Origin: Phaeobacter sp. 22II1-1F12B
Lineage (GTDB): Bacteria > Pseudomonadota > Alphaproteobacteria > Rhodobacterales > Rhodobacteraceae
Direction: 5' to 3'
DNA length: 64,000 nt
Assembly: GCF_002210165.1 (NCBI RefSeq)
Contig: NZ_AQQP01000010.1
Location: 169,153 to 233,152 of the forward strand
Part shown: in pieces, positions 21,361 to 30,017 of the stretch
How the letters are laid out: the number at the start of each line of letters is the position of its first letter
Position numbering within the stretch: position 1 is the stretch's first letter
Notes under the pieces: model-generated
What the model saw: the letters and a program-made list of their open reading frames with translations, nothing else
What the model was told of the DNA's origin: nothing
The model's database searches: none
Position numbers and translations under genes: made by a program

Positions 21361-22401
21361 ATGTCCGATCAAATGCATCACATCGCTCTGGCCAGCCGGC
21401 CTGACGGCGCACCGCAGCCGGAAAACTTTCGCTACGAGGCAAAGCAGATGCCGGAACCTGCCGACGGTGAAGTGCTGGTCAAAGTTCATTACATGTCGCT
21501 TGATCCCTATATGAGGGGCCGGATGGACGATGCCAAATCCTATGCCGCGCCAGTGCCGATCGGAGGCACCATGGAAGCTGGCGGCGTCGGCGAGGTCATC
21601 GCCTCGAAAAGCGACAGGTTCAAACCGGGAGATTTCGCCTTTGGCATGTTCGGCTGGGCCACGCATGGCTGCCTGCCCGCCAACCAGCTTCGCAAGATCG
21701 ACCCCTCGCACGGACCGATCACAACATCCCTTGGCGTTCTGGGTATGCCCGGCCTGACCGGTTGGTATGGCATGACCGAACTTGGTCGCCCCCAGAAAGG
21801 CCAGACACTCGTCGTGGCAGCGGCCACGGGTCCCGTAGGATCGATGGTTGGTCAGGTCGCCAAGATGCACGGCATGCGCACAGTCGGAATCGCTGGCGGT
21901 GCCGAGAAATGCAAGCTGGCGGTCGAGAAATTCGGGTTCGATGCCTGCCTTGATCACCGTGAGTACGAGTCAGCTTCGGATCTGCGCAAAGCTTTGGGCG
22001 ACGCCTGCCCGCAAGGCATCGATGTCTATTTCGAAAACGTCGGCGGCAAGGTACTCGCCGCTGTCATGCCCCTTATGAATCCACATGGCCGCATCCCGAT
22101 CTGTGGCATGATCAGCTGGTACAACGCTGGCGGGCTTGGGTCCGGCGCAACCGATGCGGAAATTTCCGCGCCGGGATTGTGGCGGAACATTCTGGTCAAG
22201 TTTCTGTCAGTCAACGGCTTTATCATTTCCAATCATTTCAACCGCATGCCTGACTTTCTCGCCGAAATTGGCCCGAAAGTATCAAGCGGCGAATTCGCCT
22301 ATGTGGAAGACATCGCGGAAGGCCTGGAAAATGCTCCAGCCGCTTTCATGTCCATGCTGAAAGGCGGGAACATGGGCAAGCAGATCGTCAAGGTCGCCTG
22401 A
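21361..22401 (+). CDS. NADP-dependent oxidoreductase, MDR family (curcumin/prostaglandin reductase-like)
   Basis: The 346-residue zinc-independent medium-chain reductase has the N-terminal motif VHYMSLDPYMRGRM near residues 44-57, nucleotide-binding VVAAATGPVGSMVGQVAK near 150-168 and YFENVGGKVL near 220. These fit the leukotriene B4 dehydrogenase/CurA subgroup that reduces alpha,beta-unsaturated ketones with NADPH. The physiological substrate is unknown. A strong GAGGAGG ribosome binding site precedes the start. It is convergent with the following gene, with a hairpin between. Confidence 0.9.
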   Translation: MSDQMHHIALASRPDGAPQPENFRYEAKQMPEPADGEVLVKVHYMSLDPYMRGRMDDAKSYAAPVPIGGTMEAGGVGEVIASKSDRFKPGDFAFGMFGWATHGCLPANQLRKIDPSHGPITTSLGVLGMPGLTGWYGMTELGRPQKGQTLVVAAATGPVGSMVGQVAKMHGMRTVGIAGGAEKCKLAVEKFGFDACLDHREYESASDLRKALGDACPQGIDVYFENVGGKVLAAVMPLMNPHGRIPICGMISWYNAGGLGSGATDAEISAPGLWRNILVKFLSVNGFIISNHFNRMPDFLAEIGPKVSSGEFAYVEDIAEGLENAPAAFMSMLKGGNMGKQIVKVA

Positions 22402-22412
22402 TCAGCCTTGAT

Positions 22413-22438
22413 GGCAGCGCCCCTCGTCGGGCGCTGCC
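22413..22438. terminator. Perfect hairpin between convergent genes
   Basis: A perfect 10-base-pair stem (GGCAGCGCCC with GGGCGCTGCC) with a 6-base loop lies exactly between two convergent stop codons. No T-run follows on either side, so it may be a weak bidirectional terminator or an mRNA 3'-end stabiliser. Confidence 0.55.
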
Positions 22439-23407
22439 TCACAGATCCAATTCGGTGAGAACGGCGCTTGCATCCAGCGAACCGGGCGCGATTCCGTCCC
22501 GAACCATTCGACTCGCCAATTGACAGAACCAATCGTTCAGCGGCGTGGGAACGCCATGCATTCTCCCGAGCATGGCGATCTCACCGTTCAGGAAATCCGT
22601 TTCAACGGACCCGGCCCCGCGGGCAAGGCTTTGCGTTGTTGAGCTTCCGATACGGTCCATTCCGGGGATATCCTCGATCTTCAAGGTGCCTTTGCGACGG
22701 GGGTCATTGGCCCCCACATCCATCCAGTTAATGCCGGCAGCGGTCAGAACGCGCTCGCCTTCGGCCTGCAAAGCCTGACGCACAACCTTGGCCTCTTCCA
22801 CCTCACCCAGAGCGGCGCCGGATATATTGGCAAGGTTCATCAGCAGCTTGCCGTATTTGCTGGCCATGACCTCTGAACTTGGAAACGCGACAAAGTTTGC
22901 CCTGTTCAGCGTTTCACAGAGGTTCTCGTCCGCCTCGTCCACACCGCCCGGAAAACGGCCAATGTCAAAGATCGCGTATTTCGGCGCGCCAAAGACAGCC
23001 ACTTCGCCGGGTTTCATGTAATCAGCCGGTAGCAGGACGGTGATGCCGTGGACGTTGGGAAACAATCTTAAGGCGCGGCGCTCATTCTCAACCCCGTTCT
23101 GGGCGCAGAATATCGGCTGGGTTGTCACGCCCGCCTCGACCAGTTGGGCAAGAGCGGCCTCGGTATGCTGACCCTTGACTGTAAGAATAATCGCATCGTC
23201 GGGTCGGAAATCGATTTCCGATGGGCTGCCCACGCATTCGAATTCAGCGTGATGCACCCCGTCGGGCGCATGCAACGTCAGACCATTGGCACGAATTGCG
23301 TCAAGCTGCGCGCCCCGTGCGATTCCGATGACCTCCTTGCCGGCCATGGCCAGAGCTGCCGCCATCGTTCCGCCGACGGCGCCCACACCCAGAATTATTA
23401 CACGCAT
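22439..23407 (-). CDS. 2-dehydropantoate 2-reductase-like protein
   Basis: The 322-residue protein begins with a Rossmann motif (VIILGVGAVGGTMAAALA) and has the two-domain ketopantoate reductase layout, with the middle KGQHTEAAL region and a helical C-terminal domain (KYGKLLMNLANI near residue 185). Ketopantoate reductase makes pantoate for coenzyme A; many paralogues act on other 2-oxo acids, so panE is not assigned. It lies 3 bases after metR on the same strand and may be co-transcribed with it. Confidence 0.85.
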   Translation of the reverse strand: MRVIILGVGAVGGTMAAALAMAGKEVIGIARGAQLDAIRANGLTLHAPDGVHHAEFECVGSPSEIDFRPDDAIILTVKGQHTEAALAQLVEAGVTTQPIFCAQNGVENERRALRLFPNVHGITVLLPADYMKPGEVAVFGAPKYAIFDIGRFPGGVDEADENLCETLNRANFVAFPSSEVMASKYGKLLMNLANISGAALGEVEEAKVVRQALQAEGERVLTAAGINWMDVGANDPRRKGTLKIEDIPGMDRIGSSTTQSLARGAGSVETDFLNGEIAMLGRMHGVPTPLNDWFCQLASRMVRDGIAPGSLDASAVLTELDL

Positions 23408-23410
23408 TCC

Positions 23411-24316
23411 TCACGCCTCTTGAAGTTTCCGCGCCTCTACGCGGGCCAGGTCAATCAACATGCGCATGAAAGGCTTTTCTCTATCCTCGCTGCGCACCGC
23501 GGCATACAACCGCCGTTTAATTCCTTTATCCGTCAATGGCCGCGTAACATAGTCAGAAGAATACTTTACCTCGCGTACGACCCAGTCAGGCAGAACGGAA
23601 ACGCCCCGATTGGAGGCAACAAGAAGGAGTATTACTGCTGTCAATTCGACTTGGCGAATGGCGGCGGGTTCAACTTTTGCCGGGATCAGCAACTGGCTGA
23701 ACACGTCCAGCCGCGAGCGCTCGACCGGATAGGTTATCAGCGTCTCGCCGCGGAAATCCGCTGCATCTACGTAGGGTTTGGAAGCCAGCGGATGCTGTGA
23801 CGAAGCCACAAACACCGGCGCATAGTCGAACAGCTCGATGAATTCGATACCGGGCAGATCTTCCGGATCGGAAGAAACCACCAGATCGACATCTTCTTTC
23901 ATCAAAGCAGGCAGCGCATCAAATGCGAGGCCCGGCCGGATATCGACATCCACGTCCATCCATTCTTTGCGGAACGCCTCAAGGACTGGAAAGAGCCATT
24001 CAAAACAGGCGTGGCACTCAATGGCTATGTGCAAACGGCCGGTCTTGCCACTGCGCAGGTTACCGAACTCGGCCAGCGTGGCTTCGACCTGCGGCAGCAC
24101 CTGTTCTGCAAGCCGCAACAACCGGAAACCAGCAGCAGACAGCGTCATCGGCTTAGACCGCCGCACGAATAGCTCTACGCCCGCCTGTTCCTCCAAACCC
24201 TTTATCTGATGGCTTAGCGCGCTTTGCGTGATGTTCAGCTGGTCAGCTGCACGAGCGAGGCCCCCTGCTTCGTGGATGGCTTTAATCGTGCGCAGATGGC
24301 GAAACTCTAAATGCAT
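23411..24316 (-). CDS. metR: LysR-type regulator, MetR-like
   Basis: The 301-residue protein has an N-terminal winged helix-turn-helix (residues 1-60, LARAADQLNITQSALSHQIK) and a LysR effector domain with the MetR-type start HIAIECHACFEWLFPVLEAF. MetR activates methionine-pathway genes with homocysteine as co-effector. It is divergent from metF, 91 bases away, the classic LysR arrangement. I start at MHLEFRHLRTI; an upstream ATG adds 16 residues that run into the shared promoter region. Confidence 0.88.
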   Translation of the reverse strand: MHLEFRHLRTIKAIHEAGGLARAADQLNITQSALSHQIKGLEEQAGVELFVRRSKPMTLSAAGFRLLRLAEQVLPQVEATLAEFGNLRSGKTGRLHIAIECHACFEWLFPVLEAFRKEWMDVDVDIRPGLAFDALPALMKEDVDLVVSSDPEDLPGIEFIELFDYAPVFVASSQHPLASKPYVDAADFRGETLITYPVERSRLDVFSQLLIPAKVEPAAIRQVELTAVILLLVASNRGVSVLPDWVVREVKYSSDYVTRPLTDKGIKRRLYAAVRSEDREKPFMRMLIDLARVEARKLQEA

Positions 24317-24350
24317 ACTACTATGGAACTCATATTGTAGTTGAGAATTA

Positions 24351-24363
24351 TGAAATTGTCTCA
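24351..24363. promoter_or_regulatory. Candidate MetR operator
   Basis: TGAAATTGTCTCA matches the enterobacterial MetR consensus TGAANNNNNTTCA except for one base. It sits between the divergent metR and metF starts, 44 bases upstream of the metF ATG. Binding is inferred. Confidence 0.45.
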
Positions 24364-24407
24364 CATTGCACTATATGCGACAAGAGCCGAAACCAAGAGG
24401 ATTGATG

Positions 24408-25274
24408 ATGACCGCTCCGACCGTTTCTTTCGAATTTTTTCCGCCGCAGACTTTGGCGGCTTCGTTCCGGCTGTGGGACACGGTACAAACCCTTGCTCCG
24501 CTGGACCCTCGTTTTGTGTCAGTCACTTACGGTGCAGGCGGCACGACTCGTGATCTGACGCGCGAAGCCGTTGGCACGCTGCACAAGTCTTCGGGGCTGA
24601 ATGTCGCCGCGCACCTCACGTGCGTCAACGCAACCAAGGAAGAAACTCTGGCCATCGCAGACGGCTTCGCTGAGGCAGGCGTCAGCGAAATCGTTGCCCT
24701 TCGCGGCGATCCGCCGAAAGGCACCGGTGCATTCAAGGTTCATCCGGGCGGTTTTGCCAATTCGGTCGAACTGATCGAGGCGCTTTCGGCACGCAACAAG
24801 TTCACCATCCGCGTCGGCGCTTATCCCGACAAGCACCCCGAAGCGGCTGACCAGCAGGCGGACATCGACTGGCTGAAAGCCAAGCTCGACGCAGGCGCTG
24901 ACGAAGCACTCACCCAGTTCTTCTTCGAGGCCGAGACTTTCCTTCGCTTCCGCGACGCATGTGTCAAAGCAGGCATCGACAAGCCGATCGTTCCCGGCAT
25001 CCTGCCAATCGAAAACTGGAAAGGCGCGTCCAAATTCGCTCGGGCCTGCGGTACCGTAATCCCTGAATGGGTAGAAGCCGCGTTCGAAACCGCCATCCGC
25101 GATGGTCGCGAAGACCTGCTTGCCACAGCGCTTTGCACCGAGCTCTGCAGTGATCTTCTTGAAGAAGGCGTCGACTCGCTGCATTTCTACACGCTGAACC
25201 GTCCGGAACTGACTCGTGACGTTTGCCATGCGATTGGTGTGACACCGAAAGTGGTGCTTGAAAACGTCGCGTAA
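24408..25274 (+). CDS. metF: 5,10-methylenetetrahydrofolate reductase
   Basis: The enzyme reduces methylene-THF to methyl-THF, the methyl donor for methionine synthesis. The 288-residue TIM-barrel protein starts VSFEFFPPQT and has VSVTYGAGGTTRD near residue 44 and EIVALRGDPP near 95. These are the flavin- and folate-binding motifs. Adjacent ATGs lie at 24405 and 24408, both behind an AGAGG site; the second is used here. The link with a divergent metR supports regulation by methionine supply. Confidence 0.95.
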   Translation: MTAPTVSFEFFPPQTLAASFRLWDTVQTLAPLDPRFVSVTYGAGGTTRDLTREAVGTLHKSSGLNVAAHLTCVNATKEETLAIADGFAEAGVSEIVALRGDPPKGTGAFKVHPGGFANSVELIEALSARNKFTIRVGAYPDKHPEAADQQADIDWLKAKLDAGADEALTQFFFEAETFLRFRDACVKAGIDKPIVPGILPIENWKGASKFARACGTVIPEWVEAAFETAIRDGREDLLATALCTELCSDLLEEGVDSLHFYTLNRPELTRDVCHAIGVTPKVVLENVA

Positions 25275-25327
25275 GTGTTGCGCACATGGGTTCTCCTGCT
25301 AGCGTTCAGCCAAGCGGGAGAACGAAC

Positions 25328-25813
25328 ATGAAAATAGCTGAAAAGCTTGAAGATCTGCCCAGCGCCGAGGAAGCCCTCGGCGTTTCTGGTCTTGAATTCA
25401 TGAAACGAATTCAAGAAGGCAAATTCGCCGGTGCGCCTATCGCCGGGCTTTTGAATTTTACCCTGACGTCCGTCGAGGACGGTCGCGTCGTGTTTCAGGG
25501 CGCGCCCGAATTCAGCATGACCAATCCTCTCGGGACCGTGCATGGCGGGTGGTACGGAACGATCCTGGACAGCGCGATGGCATGCGCCGTCATGACCCGA
25601 GTCCCGCAAGGCTCGACCTATACCACACTGGAATACAAGGTGAATATCATTCGCCCGATTCCCTTGGGCACGCTGGTGGATTGCGTCGGCATCACGGATC
25701 ATGTCGGCCGCTCGACCGGTATCGCCCATGGTGAAATCAGGGGAGTTTCGGACGGCAAACTTTATGCCACAGGCTCGACAACTTGCATCGTAATGAAGCT
25801 GAGTGGCACGTAA
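25328..25813 (+). CDS. PaaI-family hotdog thioesterase
   Basis: The 161-residue protein has the hotdog-fold thioesterase signature TVHGGWYGTILDSAMACAV near residues 72-90 and ends with the central sheet strands (TYTTLEYKVNIIRP). PaaI-like enzymes cleave acyl- or aryl-CoA thioesters; the substrate is unknown. The start at MKIAEKLEDL follows GGGAGAACG. It lies 53 bases after metF and could be read through from it. Confidence 0.85.
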   Translation: MKIAEKLEDLPSAEEALGVSGLEFMKRIQEGKFAGAPIAGLLNFTLTSVEDGRVVFQGAPEFSMTNPLGTVHGGWYGTILDSAMACAVMTRVPQGSTYTTLEYKVNIIRPIPLGTLVDCVGITDHVGRSTGIAHGEIRGVSDGKLYATGSTTCIVMKLSGT

Positions 25814-25827
25814 GGCGAAAGCCGTTC

Positions 25828-26910
25828 CTACTCCGCCGGATTTGCGTTCATAAGATGCGCGGATCCGGTATCCAGCCCGGCAATATCTGCGGGCTTGACC
25901 GTTTCATGTATCCGCTCTGACGGGTCCATGCCGACAATGCGTTTTTTGCGAAGCAGAAAGATTTTCCCCCAGCCACGCCAAGTACCGACGGATGGGGCAT
26001 CGGGATCCGTGTAAAAACGCAACCGCCAGCCCTCAGGCAGCGGCAGGTCGCATTCCTCGGCCCGTTCAAGCATCCATGTCAGCGAAACGTTCGCGAGCGG
26101 ACGTGCCGCCTCGAAGCCGCCAAGCTGTCCACCGACATCGCCATGTGAGCCACGGAACCACACCTGCTCAAGCCGCCCTTTCCAGTGATCGGGCGTTTCC
26201 CACATGACCGGTGTGAAGACCTCTCGCGTTTCATTCAATGCGATCGCGTGAAAGCCGTTTTGTACCGCTCGGCTCAATTCATGATTGTGAAATGCATGAC
26301 GCAGTTCGGACCCTTTCCAGACGAAAGGCAGCCGCATGCCCAGCGCTTTCACAGTGTCCCAGACGCCGACCATTTCAATAGGCAGGTGTTCATGACAGAA
26401 CTTCGCCGAAAACACCGATGCGCTGTCGCTGTCAGGGGTCACCTGATAGTGTCGATAGGCCGTTCGGATGTTCCGAACTGTCGCGTGTTCCGCTTTGAGC
26501 AAGCCAATCCGATCAATTACACCGGCGAGCGAGCGAACAGCATAAGCGCCCCGTGAATATCCGAAGAGAAAGATCTTGTCGCCGGGCCGATACCTCGAAG
26601 CAAGATACCCATAGGCCCGCCGGATCTGCCGGTTGATCCCCCGCCCCATCGACACGTCCAGCGTGCCTCGCCAGCTGTGCCACTGTACGCCCGCCTCGTA
26701 GTAAACCGAGACGTTCCCCCCGATTTCACGGCAAAGACGGTAGGTCACGCCAGCATGGGTTTCATGCCCCCGTTCCAGCGTGGAAAGCGTACCGTCAAGT
26801 ATAATCACATGTATACGCGGACCACGGGTAAATATCTCCGGTGACTGCGCGTGCCTTTCGGCGCGCCACAACCATCCGAATAGCCGTTTACTCAGCCGCG
26901 ATAGGGCCAT
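25828..26910 (-). CDS. DUF2235 alpha/beta-hydrolase-like protein
   Basis: The 360-residue protein has the DUF2235 pattern: an N-terminal VIILDGTLST strand, the nucleophile elbow FLFGYSRGAYAVRSLAG near residues 114-130, and WFRGSHGDVGG near residue 250. DUF2235 proteins include type VI phospholipase effectors, but no secretion genes are near and no signal is seen. It overlaps the end of the molybdenum hydroxylase gene by 23 bases on the same strand, so the two are likely co-expressed. The substrate is unknown. Confidence 0.8.
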   Translation of the reverse strand: MALSRLSKRLFGWLWRAERHAQSPEIFTRGPRIHVIILDGTLSTLERGHETHAGVTYRLCREIGGNVSVYYEAGVQWHSWRGTLDVSMGRGINRQIRRAYGYLASRYRPGDKIFLFGYSRGAYAVRSLAGVIDRIGLLKAEHATVRNIRTAYRHYQVTPDSDSASVFSAKFCHEHLPIEMVGVWDTVKALGMRLPFVWKGSELRHAFHNHELSRAVQNGFHAIALNETREVFTPVMWETPDHWKGRLEQVWFRGSHGDVGGQLGGFEAARPLANVSLTWMLERAEECDLPLPEGWRLRFYTDPDAPSVGTWRGWGKIFLLRKKRIVGMDPSERIHETVKPADIAGLDTGSAHLMNANPAE

Positions 26911-29185
26911 CCCTTAACATTCCCCATACTCGTAACGGCGTGAAGGGCATATCAACCTGCTTCACGCCCCGGTCCCAGACGGCATCCTGTACGGCATTGG
27001 ACACTGCCGCCATCGCGCCGACCGTCCCCGCCTCGCCGCAGCCTTTCATTCCCATCGGGTTGGCGGTGGACGGAACCGGCTCCGGGGTGAAAGAGATCAT
27101 CGGCGAATTATCCGCCCGCGGCATGCCGTAGTCCATGAAGGTCGCCGTCAAAAGCTGCCCGTCCTCATCATACACGACACGTTCGATCAGCGCCTGACCA
27201 ATCCCTTGCACAACACCCCCGTGTACCTGACCTTCAGCCAACATCGGGTTAATCAGGTTTCCAAAATCGTCGACAACCGTGTACCGATCGACCTTCGTTT
27301 CGCCGGTTTCAGGATCAATGACGACCTCGGCGATATGCACGCCGTTGGGATAGGAACGCCCCGGCAATGTCGCGCGCGCTTCGTGCGTCAGAAGCTCTGT
27401 GCGTCCATCATTCCGGGCCATCTCCGCCGCTTCCATCATCGTGGGGCGCAGATTCGACCCCGGGGCGGAAAAGCCATCTTCGTCAAAGGTGACTTCCGTC
27501 TCATCGACACCCATCTTCTCGGCGAGGTAGGGCGTAAAGGCCTCTACCATCGTGGCAACTGTTGCAAGGGTCGCGTTCGTTTGCGTCGTGACCGAGCGTG
27601 ACCCGCCCGTACCGCCGCCTTGGGCGATCAGATCGGAATCGCCCTGCACAACCGTGATCATCTCGACGGGAATGCCGCTCTGGTCGGAAAGGAAGGTTGC
27701 ATAGACAGTTTCATGTCCTTGCCCGTTGCTCTGAGTTCCGACATAGATCGAAACGGTACCGTCCTCGTGGAATTCAACCTTGGCACCTTCGGACGGATCG
27801 CCAAGAATGCTTTCGATGTAATAACTCAGGCCCCGGCCGCGCAGCAGGCCCTTGGCCTCATCCGCCGCGCGCCGTTCCGCGAAACCCTCCCAGTCCGCTT
27901 CCTCTGCGCCGCGCATCATGACGCGTGCAAACTCACCCACGTCATATTTTTCACCGGTCACGGATTTGTACGGAAACTTGTCGGGCGCGATGAAGTTGAT
28001 GCGCCGAAGCTCAAGCGGATCGATTTCAAGCTCGCGGGCAGCGCGATCCATAACGCGTTCGAGTACGTAAATCGCTTCTGGTCGTCCAGCCCCGCGATAC
28101 GCGTCGACCTGCGTCGTGTTCGTATAGAAGGCCTGCGTGTGCATCCACGTGGTCTGAACATCGTAAGTCCCCATCAGGACCCGCGCGAAAAGGTTCGACT
28201 GGATGATCTGACCGAAGTTGGAGTTGTAGGCCCCCATATTGGCCCGTGTAGTCACCCTGTATGCCGTGATCCGGTTGTTTTCGTCGAATGCCAATTCGGC
28301 AAGCGAAACAAGGTCCCGGCCGGCATGGTCGCTCAGCATGGCTTCTGTCCGGTCGCTCATCCAGCGAACCGGTCGCTTCAAGGTACGGGCAGCATGCGCG
28401 ACGGCATAATACTCAGGGTAAGGAGGCGACTTCATCCCGAAACCACCGCCAACATCCGGGTTGGTTATACGAACAGATGCTTCATCCATACCAAAAGCCT
28501 TGGCGAGCTGGGATTTCATGCCCCAGACGCCCTGCCCCCCGAATGCGAGGTGCAACTGCGTGCCATCCCATTCAGCATAGCAACCACGCGGCTCCATGGA
28601 ATTCACAATCACGCGGTTATCGTCAATCTCAAGGCTGACCGTTCTGGCGGCGGCTTTGAACGCCGCTTCGGTCGCCTCTTCATCGCCCAGCCCGAAGTCA
28701 TAGGCCATGTTGTCGGTTGCCTCTTCGTGAACAGTTGGCCCGCCCGCTTTCACGTCCAGCTTCACGGGAAGTTCTTCGTACTCGAACATGATCATTTCGG
28801 CGGCATCACGCGCCTGATCGTAGGTTTCGGCAATCACTACGGCGACCGGTTCGCCGACATGACGCACCCGTCCCTTGGCCAACATCGGACGCATCGGCGC
28901 AGCGGCCTTGGTCCCGTCACGGTTTTCGATCACGATCCCCCAGATCGAGATATCGATACCTGCTGCCTCAAGATCATCGACGGTCAGCACCATCTGTACA
29001 CCGTCCGCTTCGCGGGCATCCGACACGTCGAGCGAAGTGATTTCTGCATGCGCCACCGGGCTGCGGAATACATAGGTAAAGAGCGCTCCCTCGGGAACGA
29101 TATCATCGACATAGCGGCCGTGCCCGGTCAGCAGACGGGTATCCTCGAACCGCTTTATCGACTGGCTCTTTCCGAATTTTTCCAT
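26888..29185 (-). CDS. Molybdenum hydroxylase large subunit (form II CoxL-like)
   Basis: The 765-residue protein belongs to the xanthine oxidase/CO dehydrogenase large-subunit family. The N-terminal domain starts RFEDTRLLTGHGRYVDD, and molybdopterin-binding motifs follow, including GGGFGMK near residue 255. The active-site loop AYRGAGRPE near residue 362 is the form II type, not the AYXCSFR of true CO dehydrogenase, so CO oxidation is unlikely. No medium (FAD) or small (2Fe-2S) subunit gene is next to it, which is unusual for an enzyme that normally works as a three-subunit complex. The start was chosen at MEKFGKSQS. Confidence 0.88.
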   Translation of the reverse strand: MEKFGKSQSIKRFEDTRLLTGHGRYVDDIVPEGALFTYVFRSPVAHAEITSLDVSDAREADGVQMVLTVDDLEAAGIDISIWGIVIENRDGTKAAAPMRPMLAKGRVRHVGEPVAVVIAETYDQARDAAEMIMFEYEELPVKLDVKAGGPTVHEEATDNMAYDFGLGDEEATEAAFKAAARTVSLEIDDNRVIVNSMEPRGCYAEWDGTQLHLAFGGQGVWGMKSQLAKAFGMDEASVRITNPDVGGGFGMKSPPYPEYYAVAHAARTLKRPVRWMSDRTEAMLSDHAGRDLVSLAELAFDENNRITAYRVTTRANMGAYNSNFGQIIQSNLFARVLMGTYDVQTTWMHTQAFYTNTTQVDAYRGAGRPEAIYVLERVMDRAARELEIDPLELRRINFIAPDKFPYKSVTGEKYDVGEFARVMMRGAEEADWEGFAERRAADEAKGLLRGRGLSYYIESILGDPSEGAKVEFHEDGTVSIYVGTQSNGQGHETVYATFLSDQSGIPVEMITVVQGDSDLIAQGGGTGGSRSVTTQTNATLATVATMVEAFTPYLAEKMGVDETEVTFDEDGFSAPGSNLRPTMMEAAEMARNDGRTELLTHEARATLPGRSYPNGVHIAEVVIDPETGETKVDRYTVVDDFGNLINPMLAEGQVHGGVVQGIGQALIERVVYDEDGQLLTATFMDYGMPRADNSPMISFTPEPVPSTANPMGMKGCGEAGTVGAMAAVSNAVQDAVWDRGVKQVDMPFTPLRVWGMLRDGPIAAE

Positions 29186-29381
29186 GAAATGCATCCTTCG
29201 CGTTTGCCCGGAGACTAACCTCAGACTTGGCAATGTCCAGCCTTGCACCCCGAGTTTCCAACGGCTTTATCCCTCTGGAATTGACACTGCCCTTTCAGTG
29301 CTCTCTGCTCTGCACAATGCAGCGGCATCCGACTGGAAAAGGCCGATGCATACACTAAATTTCGCCAGCGGGGTGCAGAGA

Positions 29382-30017
29382 ATGGACAAGGTCAGTTTTA
29401 CAGCAATGAAGGACGGCACACCTGACGACTACGCCTTTCTCACGAAACACGAGACCGAATATGCGAACGGAACGGCTGACCGGCTTCTCGAGGCGATGAC
29501 GGAACTCGACAAAGGGTTGTCTGGCTATCAGGTCACGCGTCTCGAACATTCGCTGCAATCTGCCACCCGTGCATGGCGTGACGGCGCGGATACCGATTGG
29601 GTCGTGGCCGCGCTGTTGCATGACATCGGCGATATATATGCCCCCTACAACCACGACGAATACGCCGCCGCGATTTTGCGCCCGTTCCTGCGTGCGCAAT
29701 GCGTGTGGTGCGTTCAGACCCATGCCGACTTCCAGATGATCTATTACGGTCATCACGTCGGCGGGAACCAGAACAAAAGAGATCGACACGCCGGGGCGCT
29801 ATATTTCGATGATTGCGTCGACTTCTGCGAGCGTTGGGATCAATCCAGCTTTGATCCCGAATACGACAGCCTTCCGCTTTCATTCTTTGCGCCAATGGTA
29901 CGCGAAGTGTTCTCGCGCCCAGCCTACGACCCGGATGTGATCTGCGAGGGTCTCAGAAAACCTCTGACCGATAGTGCTGTCGCCGCTGAACGCAACTCAA
30001 CGCCTGCCGCTTCATGA
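29382..30017 (+). CDS. HD-domain protein (phosphohydrolase or PhnZ-like oxygenase)
   Basis: The 211-residue protein has an HD-superfamily metal site: H56 in RLEHSLQ, H80-D81 in ALLHDIGD, and later histidines in YNHDEY (H91) and QTHADF (H114). The sequence around H56 and the HD pair also resembles the di-iron oxygenases PhnZ/TmpB that cleave phosphonates, but the context gives no phosphonate genes. The start at MDKVSFTAM follows a GCAGAG site. It is convergent with zntB, overlapping by 6 bases. Confidence 0.7.
   Translation: MDKVSFTAMKDGTPDDYAFLTKHETEYANGTADRLLEAMTELDKGLSGYQVTRLEHSLQSATRAWRDGADTDWVVAALLHDIGDIYAPYNHDEYAAAILRPFLRAQCVWCVQTHADFQMIYYGHHVGGNQNKRDRHAGALYFDDCVDFCERWDQSSFDPEYDSLPLSFFAPMVREVFSRPAYDPDVICEGLRKPLTDSAVAAERNSTPAAS

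Noticed and set aside
24317..24407. SAM riboswitch ahead of metF
   Set aside because: The metR-metF gap is only about 90 bases and no SAM-II-like pseudoknot was recognised.
27620..29218. 532-codon frame opposite the molybdenum hydroxylase gene
   Set aside because: Shadow frame; the opposite strand has complete family motifs.
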